Assembly (NCBI RefSeq): GCF_000423105.1 | Contig: NZ_AUHI01000005.1 | Location: forward strand, 62,001-126,000 | Origin: Halalkalibacillus halophilus DSM 18494 | GTDB lineage: Bacteria > Bacillota > Bacilli > Bacillales > Alkalibacillaceae | Length of the DNA: 64,000 bases | Direction: 5' to 3' | Shown: one piece after another, positions 52,388 through 61,247 of the stretch | Layout: every line of letters starts with the position of its first letter | How positions within the stretch are numbered: position 1 is the stretch's first letter | Position numbers and translations under genes: made by a program | Notes under the pieces: model-generated | Databases searched by the model: none | Told to the model about the DNA's origin: nothing | Seen by the model: only the letters and a program-made list of their open reading frames with translations

Positions 52388-53500
52388 TTAGTTAGCCGCT
52401 TCTTGATCCGATTCATAATACTCCGTAAAGACTTCAGCGAAAATTTCCAAACTTCTTTCCATCTCCTCAAAAGTATTGTCAATTCCACCTACTTCTAACA
52501 ACATCGCCTTTTCTCCTAAATCCTGATTATATACTCCATTAGAAGACGGACCTCGCTTCAACTCTACACCTCTACTAATCTCTGGGTATTTTTCTTCTAG
52601 TAGTTTGTGTAATTCAGTAGCTATCTTCGTGTTTTCTTCGTAACCTTCATGTTCCCCGCCTACCACAAACATTAGTTTTGCTACCTTCTCTCCATCAATT
52701 TCAGTAGTTGTAATATGTCCAGGTTGGGCATCGCGGTGTATATCTATTAAGTAGGAATCATTTTCCTCGCTCACAACCTCTTTTAGCACACTTCTAGAAA
52801 CGTCATAGGATTGATGATAGGCAAGTCCACCTTGTTGAAGTTGATAATAAAAGTCTGTTTGATCTACATGTGCTTCAATTCCACGCTTTTTCAATAAATC
52901 AGAAAGCATCCAGCTTAGGTCTGTAACATTATCAGTAGATTGAAAAGCTTCGTGAGGCTTTGTTCCTTCCGACATATACGGTAAAAACGCTTCTCTGTTA
53001 TGGGTATTATAAATAAAGACTGCCTGGTCATTATATGTTTCTATCTCTTCAGGTACTTGTTCTTCCTCTTCTTGTTCAAATATATATTCTGGAGGGGCTG
53101 ACTCGATCGAAGTTGTATAAATATTTGTTCCGCTTCCGGCAATTAAAATATTATTATTTACACCAGGAAAATTAGGCAGTTCATTGCCAAATAATAATCG
53201 TAAGTCATAATAAGGAAGATCTGTCATTAGGGGAAAGATAAATTCTTTAAACACACTTTGTTCGTTGTTTTGATTTATATCAGTGAACAAGGGCTGATCT
53301 AAGGTGAGCAAATAAGATAGAGAAGCCCCATCAACTTCACCAACTAATTGTTTGAGTGAACTTGAAGACGCTTCTTGAAACTGGTTATTAGAGAATAAAG
53401 GAATTAATAACCACACAACCAAGAGGATTGCTAGTAAATACACAGGTTGACTATTCAGTTTTCTATTAAATGATTTTCTAAATGAGTGTTTTGTCATCAT
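52388..53500 (-). CDS. spoIIP: Stage II sporulation protein P (peptidoglycan amidase/endopeptidase)
   Basis: 370 residues with an N-terminal membrane anchor (about 20-37) and a C-terminal amidase_3-like domain: IYNTHNREAFLPY with the metal-binding H and E, DIHRDAQPG, and LLEVGGIDN. SpoIIP works with SpoIID and SpoIIM during engulfment to cut peptidoglycan. Between gpr and yqxA, as in B. subtilis. A long hairpin lies in front of its start. Confidence 0.95.
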   Translation of the reverse strand: MMTKHSFRKSFNRKLNSQPVYLLAILLVVWLLIPLFSNNQFQEASSSSLKQLVGEVDGASLSYLLTLDQPLFTDINQNNEQSVFKEFIFPLMTDLPYYDLRLLFGNELPNFPGVNNNILIAGSGTNIYTTSIESAPPEYIFEQEEEEQVPEEIETYNDQAVFIYNTHNREAFLPYMSEGTKPHEAFQSTDNVTDLSWMLSDLLKKRGIEAHVDQTDFYYQLQQGGLAYHQSYDVSRSVLKEVVSEENDSYLIDIHRDAQPGHITTTEIDGEKVAKLMFVVGGEHEGYEENTKIATELHKLLEEKYPEISRGVELKRGPSSNGVYNQDLGEKAMLLEVGGIDNTFEEMERSLEIFAEVFTEYYESDQEAAN

Positions 53501-53561
53501 TAGCTTTTCAACCTTTCTACTAAAATACTATTAAAATAGTATGTTGGTATTTGAAAAGCTA
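53501..53561 (-). other. Two-level hairpin between gpr and spoIIP
   Basis: Outer arms TAGCTTTTCAA (53501-53511) and TTGAAAAGCTA (53551-53561), inner perfect arms ATACTATT (53525-53532) and AATAGTAT (53535-53542). On the minus strand the inner hairpin is followed by TTTTAG; the outer arm ends at the spoIIP start codon. Could be a weak terminator or a structure that hides the spoIIP start. Confidence 0.5.
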
Positions 53562-53569
53562 GAACCTTC

Positions 53570-54664
53570 TTATTTTAGAAAATCTGCACTGTTATCTTGA
53601 TTAATTTTCGGGTGTAAGCCTTGATTAATTCCAGAAGCAATTACTCTACTAAGCCTGTTCACCACTTCATCGACCTCTTTAGGGGTTACCATTAAATTAT
53701 GTCCCATAGGCTGTAAAACCTCACTAATTAATTTCCTTTTTTCTTCGATTGATAAATTTCCTACCATACCCATATAAGCTTTCCTAGAATCTTCATCTGG
53801 TAAGTCTTCCTCATCATATTCAGGTTTCTCCCCAAAAGTCATTCCAGATGGTGCTAAAACAGTTCTTGCTTGGTCTTGTTGGTCCATTTGTTTACCAAAG
53901 TGCTTTAATAAATAATCAAGTGTGTCTGTCGTTATAGTTACTGCATCAACTACAGTAGGTATCCCAATGGAAAATACGGGCACCCCAATAGTTGATTCGC
54001 TTATTTCTTTTCGGTCATTTCCAACTCCAGATCCTGGGTGAATGCCTGTGTCTGATAATTGAATGGTAGCGTTGACGCGATCAATTGACCTTGCAGCTAG
54101 CGCATCAATTACGATCACAAAATCTGGGTTTATCTCTTTTACTACTCCAAAGATCACATCACTTGTTTCTAGTCCTGTTAGTCCCATTACACTGGGGGTG
54201 AACGCTGATACTGGACGATAACCTTCTTGCACGACTTCTGGATGTAATTTAAATAAATGCGTCGTTACATAAAGCTGGTTGATCGCATTAGGACCTAAAG
54301 CATCCGGGGTTACATAGCCGTTTCCTAGACCAACAATTAAACATGTAGACTCGTTCGTTATTTGGTGAATTTTAATGAGCCTTTTTAATTCATTTGCTAA
54401 TAAGACAGCCATCTTCTTATCAAATGTTTGATTGGGTTTTCTTAATTCCTGTGATTCTAGCGTAATATACTCCCCGGGATTTTTCCCAACTCGTTCAGAC
54501 CCTTCTTGATCTATTTCTACACGTGTTAATTTCACATTTTCTTGTTCAAATTCATGAATAATAATACCGTCTAATTCATGTTTTTTCTCCGGATTTTCTT
54601 CTACAAACATTTCTTTAGCTTCTAATGCTAGATCTGTTCGTTTCAACCAATTTTGTTCTTCCAT
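53570..54664 (-). CDS. gpr: Germination protease Gpr
   Basis: 364 residues, spore protease of family A25 that degrades small acid-soluble proteins at germination. The conserved VIDALAARSIDRVNATIQ block and GIHPGSGVGN are present, with a short N-terminal propeptide (about 15 residues) expected to be removed. Adjacent to spoIIP; both belong to the sporulation programme (gpr in the forespore). Divergent from rpsT. Confidence 0.95.
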   Translation of the reverse strand: MEEQNWLKRTDLALEAKEMFVEENPEKKHELDGIIIHEFEQENVKLTRVEIDQEGSERVGKNPGEYITLESQELRKPNQTFDKKMAVLLANELKRLIKIHQITNESTCLIVGLGNGYVTPDALGPNAINQLYVTTHLFKLHPEVVQEGYRPVSAFTPSVMGLTGLETSDVIFGVVKEINPDFVIVIDALAARSIDRVNATIQLSDTGIHPGSGVGNDRKEISESTIGVPVFSIGIPTVVDAVTITTDTLDYLLKHFGKQMDQQDQARTVLAPSGMTFGEKPEYDEEDLPDEDSRKAYMGMVGNLSIEEKRKLISEVLQPMGHNLMVTPKEVDEVVNRLSRVIASGINQGLHPKINQDNSADFLK

Positions 54665-54743
54665 TTAACACCCTCCATTAAGAATTACCATCTCCGATTT
54701 TCAAAAAATTATTCGACAAGTGATTAATCTTGACACCAAACTA

Positions 54744-54772
54744 TTGAAAACTTTGTCCTCCTTTGATAAAAT
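54744..54772 (+). promoter_or_regulatory. SigA-type promoter of rpsT
   Basis: TTGAAA (54744-54749), 17-bp spacer, TAAAAT (54767-54772). Confidence 0.72.
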
Positions 54773-54777
54773 GACTT

Positions 54778-54812
54778 TTGTCCATGAATAGAAATCTATA
54801 TATTATGGACAA
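54778..54812 (+). promoter_or_regulatory. Hairpin in the rpsT leader
   Basis: TTGTCCAT (54778-54785) pairs with ATGGACAA (54805-54812), and inside ATAGA pairs with TCTAT. It fills most of the leader and ends just before the GGAGGTGA ribosome-binding site. A candidate S20 autoregulatory site; not proven. Confidence 0.5.
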
Positions 54813-54834
54813 CATTTTCAGGAGGTGAAAAATC

Positions 54835-55098
54835 ATGGCAAATACTCCACAAGCAGTTAAACGTATTAAGATCAATGGAGACAAACGTAAACGTAACCAA
54901 GCAATTCGTACAGATATGCGCAGTGCAATCAGACAAGTACAAACAGCTGTTAAAGCTAAAAATGCTGAAGAAGCACAAGAAAAGTTAGGTACAGCTATTA
55001 GTAAAATTGATAAGGCTGTTCAACGTAATATCCTACAGAAGAACAATGGGGACCGTAAGAAGAGTAAGTTAATGCAAGAAGTTAATTCTGTTAAATAA
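54835..55098 (+). CDS. rpsT: 30S ribosomal protein S20
   Basis: 87 residues, basic and helical: MANTPQAVKRIKINGDKRKR, AVQRNILQKNNGDRKKSKL at the end. AGGAGGTGA precedes the ATG. Binds 16S rRNA early in assembly. Located between gpr and holA (convergent with holA), as in B. subtilis. Confidence 0.97.
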   Translation: MANTPQAVKRIKINGDKRKRNQAIRTDMRSAIRQVQTAVKAKNAEEAQEKLGTAISKIDKAVQRNILQKNNGDRKKSKLMQEVNSVK

Positions 55099-55146
55099 AT
55101 AAAGCATTCACTTACTTACCTTTGATCAAGGGTAACTTTATAAAGT

Positions 55147-55185
55147 AAAAAGATCGTGTACTTATATTAAGTACACGATCTTTTT
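55147..55185. terminator. Bidirectional terminator between rpsT and holA
   Basis: Perfect 18-bp stem AAAAAGATCGTGTACTTA with a three-base loop; T5 on the plus side and A5 on the left, serving both convergent genes. Confidence 0.92.
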
Positions 55186-55210
55186 ATTTAACATTTATTT
55201 TTTAATGTAA

Positions 55211-56242
55211 TTAACTTGCCTTTTGAAGCTGTTGAACAATTTTTTGTACGAATAGCTCCAGCGCTAACCATTTATCTTCTTGACCAGTTTTCATTTTCTC
55301 ATCCGTTAGACAAGCCAATTTAAGAATCTCTTTTAAGTCATATGAGTTAAATAATCGCTCTCTTGATAAAGCCATTTTAACAGCATATGGGTGAGCACCA
55401 AGTTGTTTAGCTATTTGATTTTGTTGGTAGCCTTTCTTTTTAAGCAGTTTAGCTTGCAAAATCAGTCTTAATTGAGAAGTTGTTAATGCTAACAAAGCTA
55501 TAGGTTCTTCCCCTTGCTTTCTTAATTCTTTTAGAATTAACAAACCTTCTTGTAAACGGTTCTTAACTAAAGAGTCAATCAATGAAAAAGTACTTGTCTC
55601 TGCATAAGGGCTTATTAAGTCTTTTGCTTCCTCTAGATTAATTTCCTCGTCTTTAAAGTAATTGGAAAGCTTTTCTAACTCTTGTTGCAGAGGGCCAATT
55701 TGATCCCCTATCCGCTCTAATAATAAATCAGTAACCTCTTCAGGTATGGTTAAATTCTTCTGTTTTGCCATCTCCAAGATAATATTCCGCATATTATTTT
55801 CATTTGGACTAGAACAATCAATTAATTCCGCTTTTTCTTTTAAACGTTTAACTATCTTTTTACGTGAATCCATTTTTTCATATGGTGCAACGATTACAAG
55901 CGTAGTAAAATCTGTCGGTTGTTCTATGTACTCCGATAATGCCTCCATAGAATGTTCAAAGTCTGTGGATTTTGTTTGTCCTGTTAAGAAATACGCGCGA
56001 TCAATAATTATTCCCTTATGATCAGTAAAAAAAGGAAACGTTTCGGCATCATGGATTGCCTCTTGCACGGGAATGCTTTCCATATCATATCGTTGAACAT
56101 CATGCTCTGTCTGACTATGGAATACGGACTCAAAGATTCGTTTTTGTACAGCTTGAATAAAATAACTTTCTTCACCAAATAATACATATATAGAAGCTTG
56201 CTTGATTGCTTTTTTGGATTGTATAAATTGCTGTGCATGCAT
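55211..56242 (-). CDS. holA: DNA polymerase III subunit delta
   Basis: 343 residues from MHAQQFIQSKKAIKQAS. Clamp-loader AAA+-like subunit: YVLFGEESYFIQ near 20, helical C-terminal collar domain with NSYDLKEILKLACLTDEKMKTGQ. Opens the beta clamp. The ATG at 56240-56242 gives the family length (B. subtilis YqeN); the open frame further upstream lacks homology and a ribosome-binding site. Confidence 0.94.
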   Translation of the reverse strand: MHAQQFIQSKKAIKQASIYVLFGEESYFIQAVQKRIFESVFHSQTEHDVQRYDMESIPVQEAIHDAETFPFFTDHKGIIIDRAYFLTGQTKSTDFEHSMEALSEYIEQPTDFTTLVIVAPYEKMDSRKKIVKRLKEKAELIDCSSPNENNMRNIILEMAKQKNLTIPEEVTDLLLERIGDQIGPLQQELEKLSNYFKDEEINLEEAKDLISPYAETSTFSLIDSLVKNRLQEGLLILKELRKQGEEPIALLALTTSQLRLILQAKLLKKKGYQQNQIAKQLGAHPYAVKMALSRERLFNSYDLKEILKLACLTDEKMKTGQEDKWLALELFVQKIVQQLQKAS

Positions 56243-56541
56243 ATTCCTTGCCTCCCTTACCCTTATTATACAATAAAGATAGGTTGTACGAACAGATGTA
56301 AAAGAGAGAGGGCTTGGTATTCCCTCTCTCATTTATATAAACGTTAAAAACAAACCCCCGGGTAACTTTGTTTCTAACGATATTTGGTGTTATAATTATC
56401 ATGTCTATTTTAAGCGGAATTATATCTGTTAAGATTTGTATCTTGCTAAAAACGTTTATTACAATTTTTTGTACTTACAAAAAAATAATAGCTTTTTATT
56501 TTAAATTCGCTTATACTGAAAGGGATTTAGGAGGGATGGAC
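56243..56541. other. Divergent intergenic region holA / yqzM
   Basis: No gene seen. Contents: a minus-strand TATAAT at 56265-56270, likely -10 of holA; a perfect 9-bp hairpin GAGAGAGGG (56304-56312) / CCCTCTCTC (56322-56330) followed by TTTT on the minus strand; a hairpin CGTTAAAAACAAA / TTTGTTTCTAACG (56342-56379); and the yqzM promoter. Confidence 0.5.
56368..56396 (+). promoter_or_regulatory. Promoter candidate of yqzM
   Basis: TTGTTT (56368-56373), 17-bp spacer, perfect TATAAT (56391-56396). It would give a leader of about 140 nt. Confidence 0.5.
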
Positions 56542-56676
56542 GTGAACGATTTTGAAAAAGATGTGCAATCAAAAAATAATGATGTTGTCGACTCCATTAA
56601 AGGTTTTGGCTTTTCTTTCATTTTCTTTTTTGTCATTTTCTTTATCGGTACAATCTTTACGATTTTTGCAAACTAA
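56542..56676 (+). CDS. yqzM: YqzM family small membrane protein
   Basis: 44 residues from GTG: MNDFEKDVQSKNNDVVDSIK followed by one hydrophobic helix to the C-terminus. The N-terminus closely follows B. subtilis YqzM, which lies between yqeN/holA and comEC as here. The GTG (56542-56544) is chosen since AGGAGG is 7 bp before it but only 1 bp before the upstream ATG. Function unknown. Confidence 0.85.
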   Translation: MNDFEKDVQSKNNDVVDSIKGFGFSFIFFFVIFFIGTIFTIFAN

Positions 56677-56687
56677 TATGTCTGTTT

Positions 56688-56717
56688 AGAGAGAGCCTTT
56701 TGGTTCTCTCTTTTTTA
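56688..56717 (+). terminator. Terminator of yqzM
   Basis: AGAGAGAGCC / GGTTCTCTCT stem, TTTT loop and T6 tail. It ends 5 bp before the comEC stop on the other strand. Confidence 0.85.
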
Positions 56718-56721
56718 TATC

Positions 56722-58992
56722 CTATGGTAGGAATGAGTTAATTGTACCTTGTCCATGTTTTACTTCAATCATAATAGCTCCATGTTCATCTGTTCTCCAA
56801 TATGGTATTAGATTAGTATGAAGTCTGTTTAGTACTTCAGGATGCGGGTGTCCATAGGAATTCTTTTCACCTACTGAGATAATCGCAGCATGAACATCAT
56901 AATGTTCTAAAAAGGAATCCGAGGTAGAGGAAGAACTTCCATGATGGGCAACCTTAAGAACATCAATACTCCTTTCCATATCCCAATTTATTAGATCCTT
57001 TTCATTCTCTTGTAAAATATCTCCCGTAAACAACATGTTAAATTCCTTATTTGATATTACAAATACTAATGACTGTTCATTCTCACTTTGTGAAAGTTGA
57101 TCGCTTGGAGGCCACAATATTTCCAATACTGTATCCTCCAGTAACAATTGGTTCGATTGTTCAAGCTTGATCACCTTTTCCTGGTCCAATTCTTCTAAGT
57201 ATGTGGATGCGTCACTATATGGATGGGTAAATACATTTTTCGGTTTAAAATGTGTATTTATATAGGATAGTCCTCCAACATGATCATAATCAAAATGCGA
57301 AATAAACACGGCATCCACCTGCTTTATTCCATTTGAATATAAAAATGGTTTCGTAATATTTTGAGCATTTTCAGGAACAATTTGATCAAATGGAAATTTC
57401 ACTTCCTCTCCTGCATCGATGATCCAAACGGCCTCTCTTCGTGGTAACTCCACAATAATTTGATCTGCCTGACCAACGTCCATAACGGTAATTTTCAAAT
57501 CATTGTTAAAGTATGGGAGCATTTGAAAAACTAGAAATACACCAATAGCTAAATTACCAAATAATGCTGCAATTCGTAGCTTTTTTAAATCCCAATACTT
57601 CATAAATAGTATAAAGAATAAGTAATAAAACATTATAAATGCTATGGAAGGTTTGCCCACAACCCAGTTTGCAAGGTCAGGTTCTCCTAAAACAAGCACT
57701 AAATCAATGACATTAGAATGAACCTTGTAGAAGATGGAACTGAAAATACTTAGTATAAAACTTGGAAGATGTAATAAGCTGATCAAGACAAGAAATAGAG
57801 ATAGTGGAATGAGTATTAAAGTAAAATACGGTATAAGCACTAAATTAAGAAGAAATGAAAAAACATTTGTGAAGTAAAAATTAATTAATTGAATTGGCAG
57901 CACTGCTAACTGACTTATTAAACTAATTTTCAAAGATAGAAGGAACCAGTTGTTCGAACGAAAGAGGTTTTTAGATAGTAACAATGAGAATGTAACAGCA
58001 AAAGAAAATTGAAAAGACAATTCGAAAGCTAAATAGGGGTTAATGAACAGGGAGAAAATACATAGAAAGGATAGTATATCTGTTTGATCTACCTTCTTTT
58101 TAAAGAAGCTTAAAATTATTACAATAACAGCCATCATTCCAGCCCTTATGACTGGCGGGTTCGCCCCTGCTAAAAATATGTAGATTGGTATAAAAAATAA
58201 TAATACAAGCTTTGTTTGTGCTTTTGATAAAGAGAAAATATATTGAAGTAAATAATACATACTTACTAGAATTAACCCTACATGTAACCCTGATATAGCA
58301 AGAAGATGGGAGATATTCCAGAATTGAAATGCTTCAATAACATCTTCTGATACTTGTGAACGATCACCAAAAACTAATGCTTTAATCCAAACTGAAACAT
58401 TATCTGGATAGCTAACTTCCACTTTGTTTATGAGTTCTTTTCTTAAATTCCATAAATTATTTTTTAAATTTTCTCCAGAACAATGGAATAGCTCAGGTTG
58501 ATACCCAACAGAAGTGATTCCCTGATCAGCAAGATATTTTCTATAATTAAACTGACCTGGATTTTTTGCTTGCGTAGGTGGAGCAAGAGTAGCTTTCACA
58601 CGGCAAGTAGCGCCAATTTTAGGTAATTGATTGGTAAGCGGTACGAAGAGTATTGCTTTAGATGATTGATCTAGAAGTTCAACTTCCACTTGCTGAAATT
58701 GTTCAGATTGATTCCCAAAAGAATTTATCCTCACTTGGCCATCTAATGGAATTTCACTTTCAATTAGTGAGTTTTCTCCGACAGTAGGTGTAATCAAATA
58801 CGATATAAAAAAACAAAGGAAAGATAGTACATATAATAAGAAGTGTCGCGGAAAGAAATGCAATAAGAAGAGTATAAGGGGGAGTATAATGAAGGATAGA
58901 ATAAAAGGATGAAGATACCCTAATAAATAGGCAATCACAAGAATATAACCCTTTCCAGAAATAGAACTGAAAAGGGGATTTGATCTAATCAT
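56722..58992 (-). CDS. comEC: Competence DNA channel protein ComEC
   Basis: 756 residues. N-terminal membrane segments with an OB-like DUF4131 domain (about 70-170), a polytopic Competence domain (about 210-470) with HLLAISGLHVGLI, and a C-terminal metallo-beta-lactamase-like domain with SHFDYDHVGGLSYI and KVAHHGSSSSTS. Carries single-stranded DNA across the membrane; the MBL domain may be the nuclease. Its ATG follows directly on the comEB stop (TAAATG). Confidence 0.95.
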   Translation of the reverse strand: MIRSNPLFSSISGKGYILVIAYLLGYLHPFILSFIILPLILFLLHFFPRHFLLYVLSFLCFFISYLITPTVGENSLIESEIPLDGQVRINSFGNQSEQFQQVEVELLDQSSKAILFVPLTNQLPKIGATCRVKATLAPPTQAKNPGQFNYRKYLADQGITSVGYQPELFHCSGENLKNNLWNLRKELINKVEVSYPDNVSVWIKALVFGDRSQVSEDVIEAFQFWNISHLLAISGLHVGLILVSMYYLLQYIFSLSKAQTKLVLLFFIPIYIFLAGANPPVIRAGMMAVIVIILSFFKKKVDQTDILSFLCIFSLFINPYLAFELSFQFSFAVTFSLLLSKNLFRSNNWFLLSLKISLISQLAVLPIQLINFYFTNVFSFLLNLVLIPYFTLILIPLSLFLVLISLLHLPSFILSIFSSIFYKVHSNVIDLVLVLGEPDLANWVVGKPSIAFIMFYYLFFILFMKYWDLKKLRIAALFGNLAIGVFLVFQMLPYFNNDLKITVMDVGQADQIIVELPRREAVWIIDAGEEVKFPFDQIVPENAQNITKPFLYSNGIKQVDAVFISHFDYDHVGGLSYINTHFKPKNVFTHPYSDASTYLEELDQEKVIKLEQSNQLLLEDTVLEILWPPSDQLSQSENEQSLVFVISNKEFNMLFTGDILQENEKDLINWDMERSIDVLKVAHHGSSSSTSDSFLEHYDVHAAIISVGEKNSYGHPHPEVLNRLHTNLIPYWRTDEHGAIMIEVKHGQGTINSFLP

Positions 58993-59562
58993 TTATTCCA
59001 CCATCGTAAATAATTCATTCGCTTTCATCCGAAATTCCTTAAGTTCTTCTTCGTCCATCCCTTTTTGCTCTAATTCTTGAAGCAATGTGGAGATGAGTTG
59101 TATTTTATCCTTCGCATTCTGTTCCATATGTAAATACTCAGGCTCTACCTTCTTGTATATAACTCCTGCTTGGTCTAATAACTCTAATGCGTATTCATTA
59201 TTTCGATAATCTTGTCCATATATAATCTTTTTAATACCACTTTGAATAATTGTTTTACAGCAGTTCAAACAAGGAAAGTGAGTCACATATATTTCTGCAC
59301 CTTCAGTAGGTACACCAAATTTAGCGCATTGTAATATTGCATTTACTTCCGCATGAATGGTTCGCACGCAATGTCCATCTATTACTTTACAGCCTTCATC
59401 AATACAATGGCTACCACCTGATACACTTCCATTATATCCACCAGCAATAACACGCTTATCTCTTACAATTGTTGCTCCTACTGCTAAACGCTCACAAGTA
59501 CTTCTTAAAGCAATTAATTGACTCTGTGATATAAAGTATTGATCCCATGAAATTCGTTCCAT
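58993..59562 (-). CDS. comEB: dCMP deaminase family protein ComEB
   Basis: 189 residues. Zinc-dependent cytidine deaminase fold with HAEVNAIL (H-A-E, about 71-73) and PCLNCCKTII; N-terminal GGYNGSVSGGSHC motif of the dCMP deaminase family. Deaminates dCMP to dUMP; not strictly required for DNA uptake in B. subtilis despite its name. C-terminal about 40 residues are a charged helix. Sits between comEA and comEC. Confidence 0.94.
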   Translation of the reverse strand: MERISWDQYFISQSQLIALRSTCERLAVGATIVRDKRVIAGGYNGSVSGGSHCIDEGCKVIDGHCVRTIHAEVNAILQCAKFGVPTEGAEIYVTHFPCLNCCKTIIQSGIKKIIYGQDYRNNEYALELLDQAGVIYKKVEPEYLHMEQNAKDKIQLISTLLQELEQKGMDEEELKEFRMKANELFTMVE

Positions 59563-59619
59563 CTAACACGCCCCCTTTTCAATCATTGTATAGAAGCACT
59601 TGTTACTAGTAAAGATAAA

Positions 59620-60228
59620 TTAATGAATCGATATTTGATCCTCAAATCCTTCTAGTGTTTTCACACCAATACCACTAATTTGAAGAAGTTCCTCTGTAGA
59701 TTGTAATGGACCATTCTCCTCTCGATATTCAATAATCGCCTTTGCTTTTTGAGCACCAATTCCAGGTAAACTCATTAAATCTGTTTCAGATCCGTGATTA
59801 ATAGAAATCTTTGTTTCTCCACTCTCCTGTGGTATAGAAACATTTTCCTCCCCTTCTTTCGGAACGAGTATAACCATTTCATCTGCGATTATTTGTGCGA
59901 GATTAACTGATGTTTCGTCAGCATGGGAAGTAAAACCACCAGCCTTCTCAACTGCTTCATGAACTCTAGAACCAACAGGAAGTTCATAAACACCTGGAGC
60001 ATTTACCTCCCCTTTCATATCAATGACAATTTCACCTATATGATCCTCTGTCTCTTTTTCTTCCATAACTCTATTTTCGTTTTGTACATCTGTTGACGCG
60101 TTCAAATTTGAAGTTGTTTCTGTCGATATGTCCAATGCCTTATTTCCATCACTTGTTTGTAATAAAACAGCAGCAATAAACATAATAATTAAGGTGAAAA
60201 CAATGATCCAAGATCTGATTTTACGCAT
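59620..60228 (-). CDS. comEA: Competence DNA receptor ComEA
   Basis: 202 residues: N-terminal membrane anchor (about 6-24), a linker, an SLBB domain (IVIDMKGEVNAPGVYELPVGSRVHEAV; about 67-125) and a C-terminal double helix-hairpin-helix (LMSLPGIGAQKAKAIIEYR, LQISGIGVKTLEGF). Binds incoming double-stranded DNA at the cell surface. First gene of the comEA-EB-EC operon, divergent from comER. Confidence 0.95.
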   Translation of the reverse strand: MRKIRSWIIVFTLIIMFIAAVLLQTSDGNKALDISTETTSNLNASTDVQNENRVMEEKETEDHIGEIVIDMKGEVNAPGVYELPVGSRVHEAVEKAGGFTSHADETSVNLAQIIADEMVILVPKEGEENVSIPQESGETKISINHGSETDLMSLPGIGAQKAKAIIEYREENGPLQSTEELLQISGIGVKTLEGFEDQISIH

Positions 60229-60278
60229 CGCAATCCAACTTTCTCTCAGAGAATAGTATTTTAATAGGGGGACCTTAT

Positions 60279-61115
60279 ATGAAGTGGGGAATCATTGGAA
60301 CTGGAAATATGGGTAAAGTATTATTACATGCTTTAGTAACCAGCGGGGCAGTAGAGGAAAATGATATGTACGTTCAGAATCGTACATTATTAAAAGCATA
60401 CGACTTAAAAAAGGTATATTCTAATATCCATGTAGTTCAAACACTTGATGCCATCACAAATACTTGTGACATTATTTTTTTATGTGCAAAGCCAAAAGAT
60501 ATTATTAAAGTAGCTCATCAAATAAAACCTAATCTAAATAAAAACCAATGCGTAATCTCAATTACGAGCTCTGTATCAGTAGAGTTACTTGAAGAACAAT
60601 TACCGTGCCAAGTAGCGAGGGTTATTCCTAGTATTACTAACCAAGTACATCAAGGTGCTACGCTTATAACTTTTGGAGAGAATATGAAAGAAGAGAATAA
60701 GCATTTAATATTACAAACATGTAAACTGTTCTCCAAACCTTTCTTAGTGGAGGAGGAACATGTTCGTGTGGCATCAGACCTTGTGTCATGTGGTCCGGCT
60801 TTTATGAGCTTCTTTATTGAAAAACTTATTGATGGTGCAAATGAGTATACGTCTTTAGAAAGAGACCAAGCTACAGAATTAATTACGACGATGGTCCAAG
60901 GATATGGCAGCTTACTTCAAGGGGATCATTTTGACCTTCAAACGCTCCAAAAAAAGGTGATGGTTCAAGGGGGGATTACTGGTGAAGGGATGATCGTTTT
61001 TGAAAAATTATTTTCAAGTGGGTTTCAAGGAGTCTTTCACGCCACACATGAAAAGTTTGCGCTTGAAAAGAAAAATATGCATCATTATTTGAAACAATTA
61101 GATACTGAAATTTAG
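60279..61115 (+). CDS. comER: ComER, pyrroline-5-carboxylate reductase-like protein
   Basis: 278 residues. Rossmann motif GIIGTGNMG (about 4-12) and the P5C reductase dimerisation domain, as in ProC proteins. ComER is divergent from comEA in B. subtilis too, is not needed for competence, and has been linked to biofilm and sporulation. Whether it still makes proline is unknown. GGGGG precedes the ATG. Confidence 0.9.
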   Translation: MKWGIIGTGNMGKVLLHALVTSGAVEENDMYVQNRTLLKAYDLKKVYSNIHVVQTLDAITNTCDIIFLCAKPKDIIKVAHQIKPNLNKNQCVISITSSVSVELLEEQLPCQVARVIPSITNQVHQGATLITFGENMKEENKHLILQTCKLFSKPFLVEEEHVRVASDLVSCGPAFMSFFIEKLIDGANEYTSLERDQATELITTMVQGYGSLLQGDHFDLQTLQKKVMVQGGITGEGMIVFEKLFSSGFQGVFHATHEKFALEKKNMHHYLKQLDTEI

Positions 61116-61188
61116 TAGATAATCTAATATTACGATAAAAATTTTAAATAGCAAGAGGAACTATAGACTTTAAAAATAGTGAAACTTT

Positions 61189-61243
61189 AAGAAAATAAAA
61201 ATAGAACCTAATAAATACAACAAATATTTAAAAGGTTCTATTT
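61189..61243 (-). terminator. Terminator of the aroE-yqeM gene run
   Basis: AAATAGAACCT (61199-61209) pairs with AGGTTCTATTT (61233-61243); minus strand tail TTTTATTTTCTT, next to the yqeM stop. Confidence 0.8.
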
Positions 61244-61247
61244 AAGT

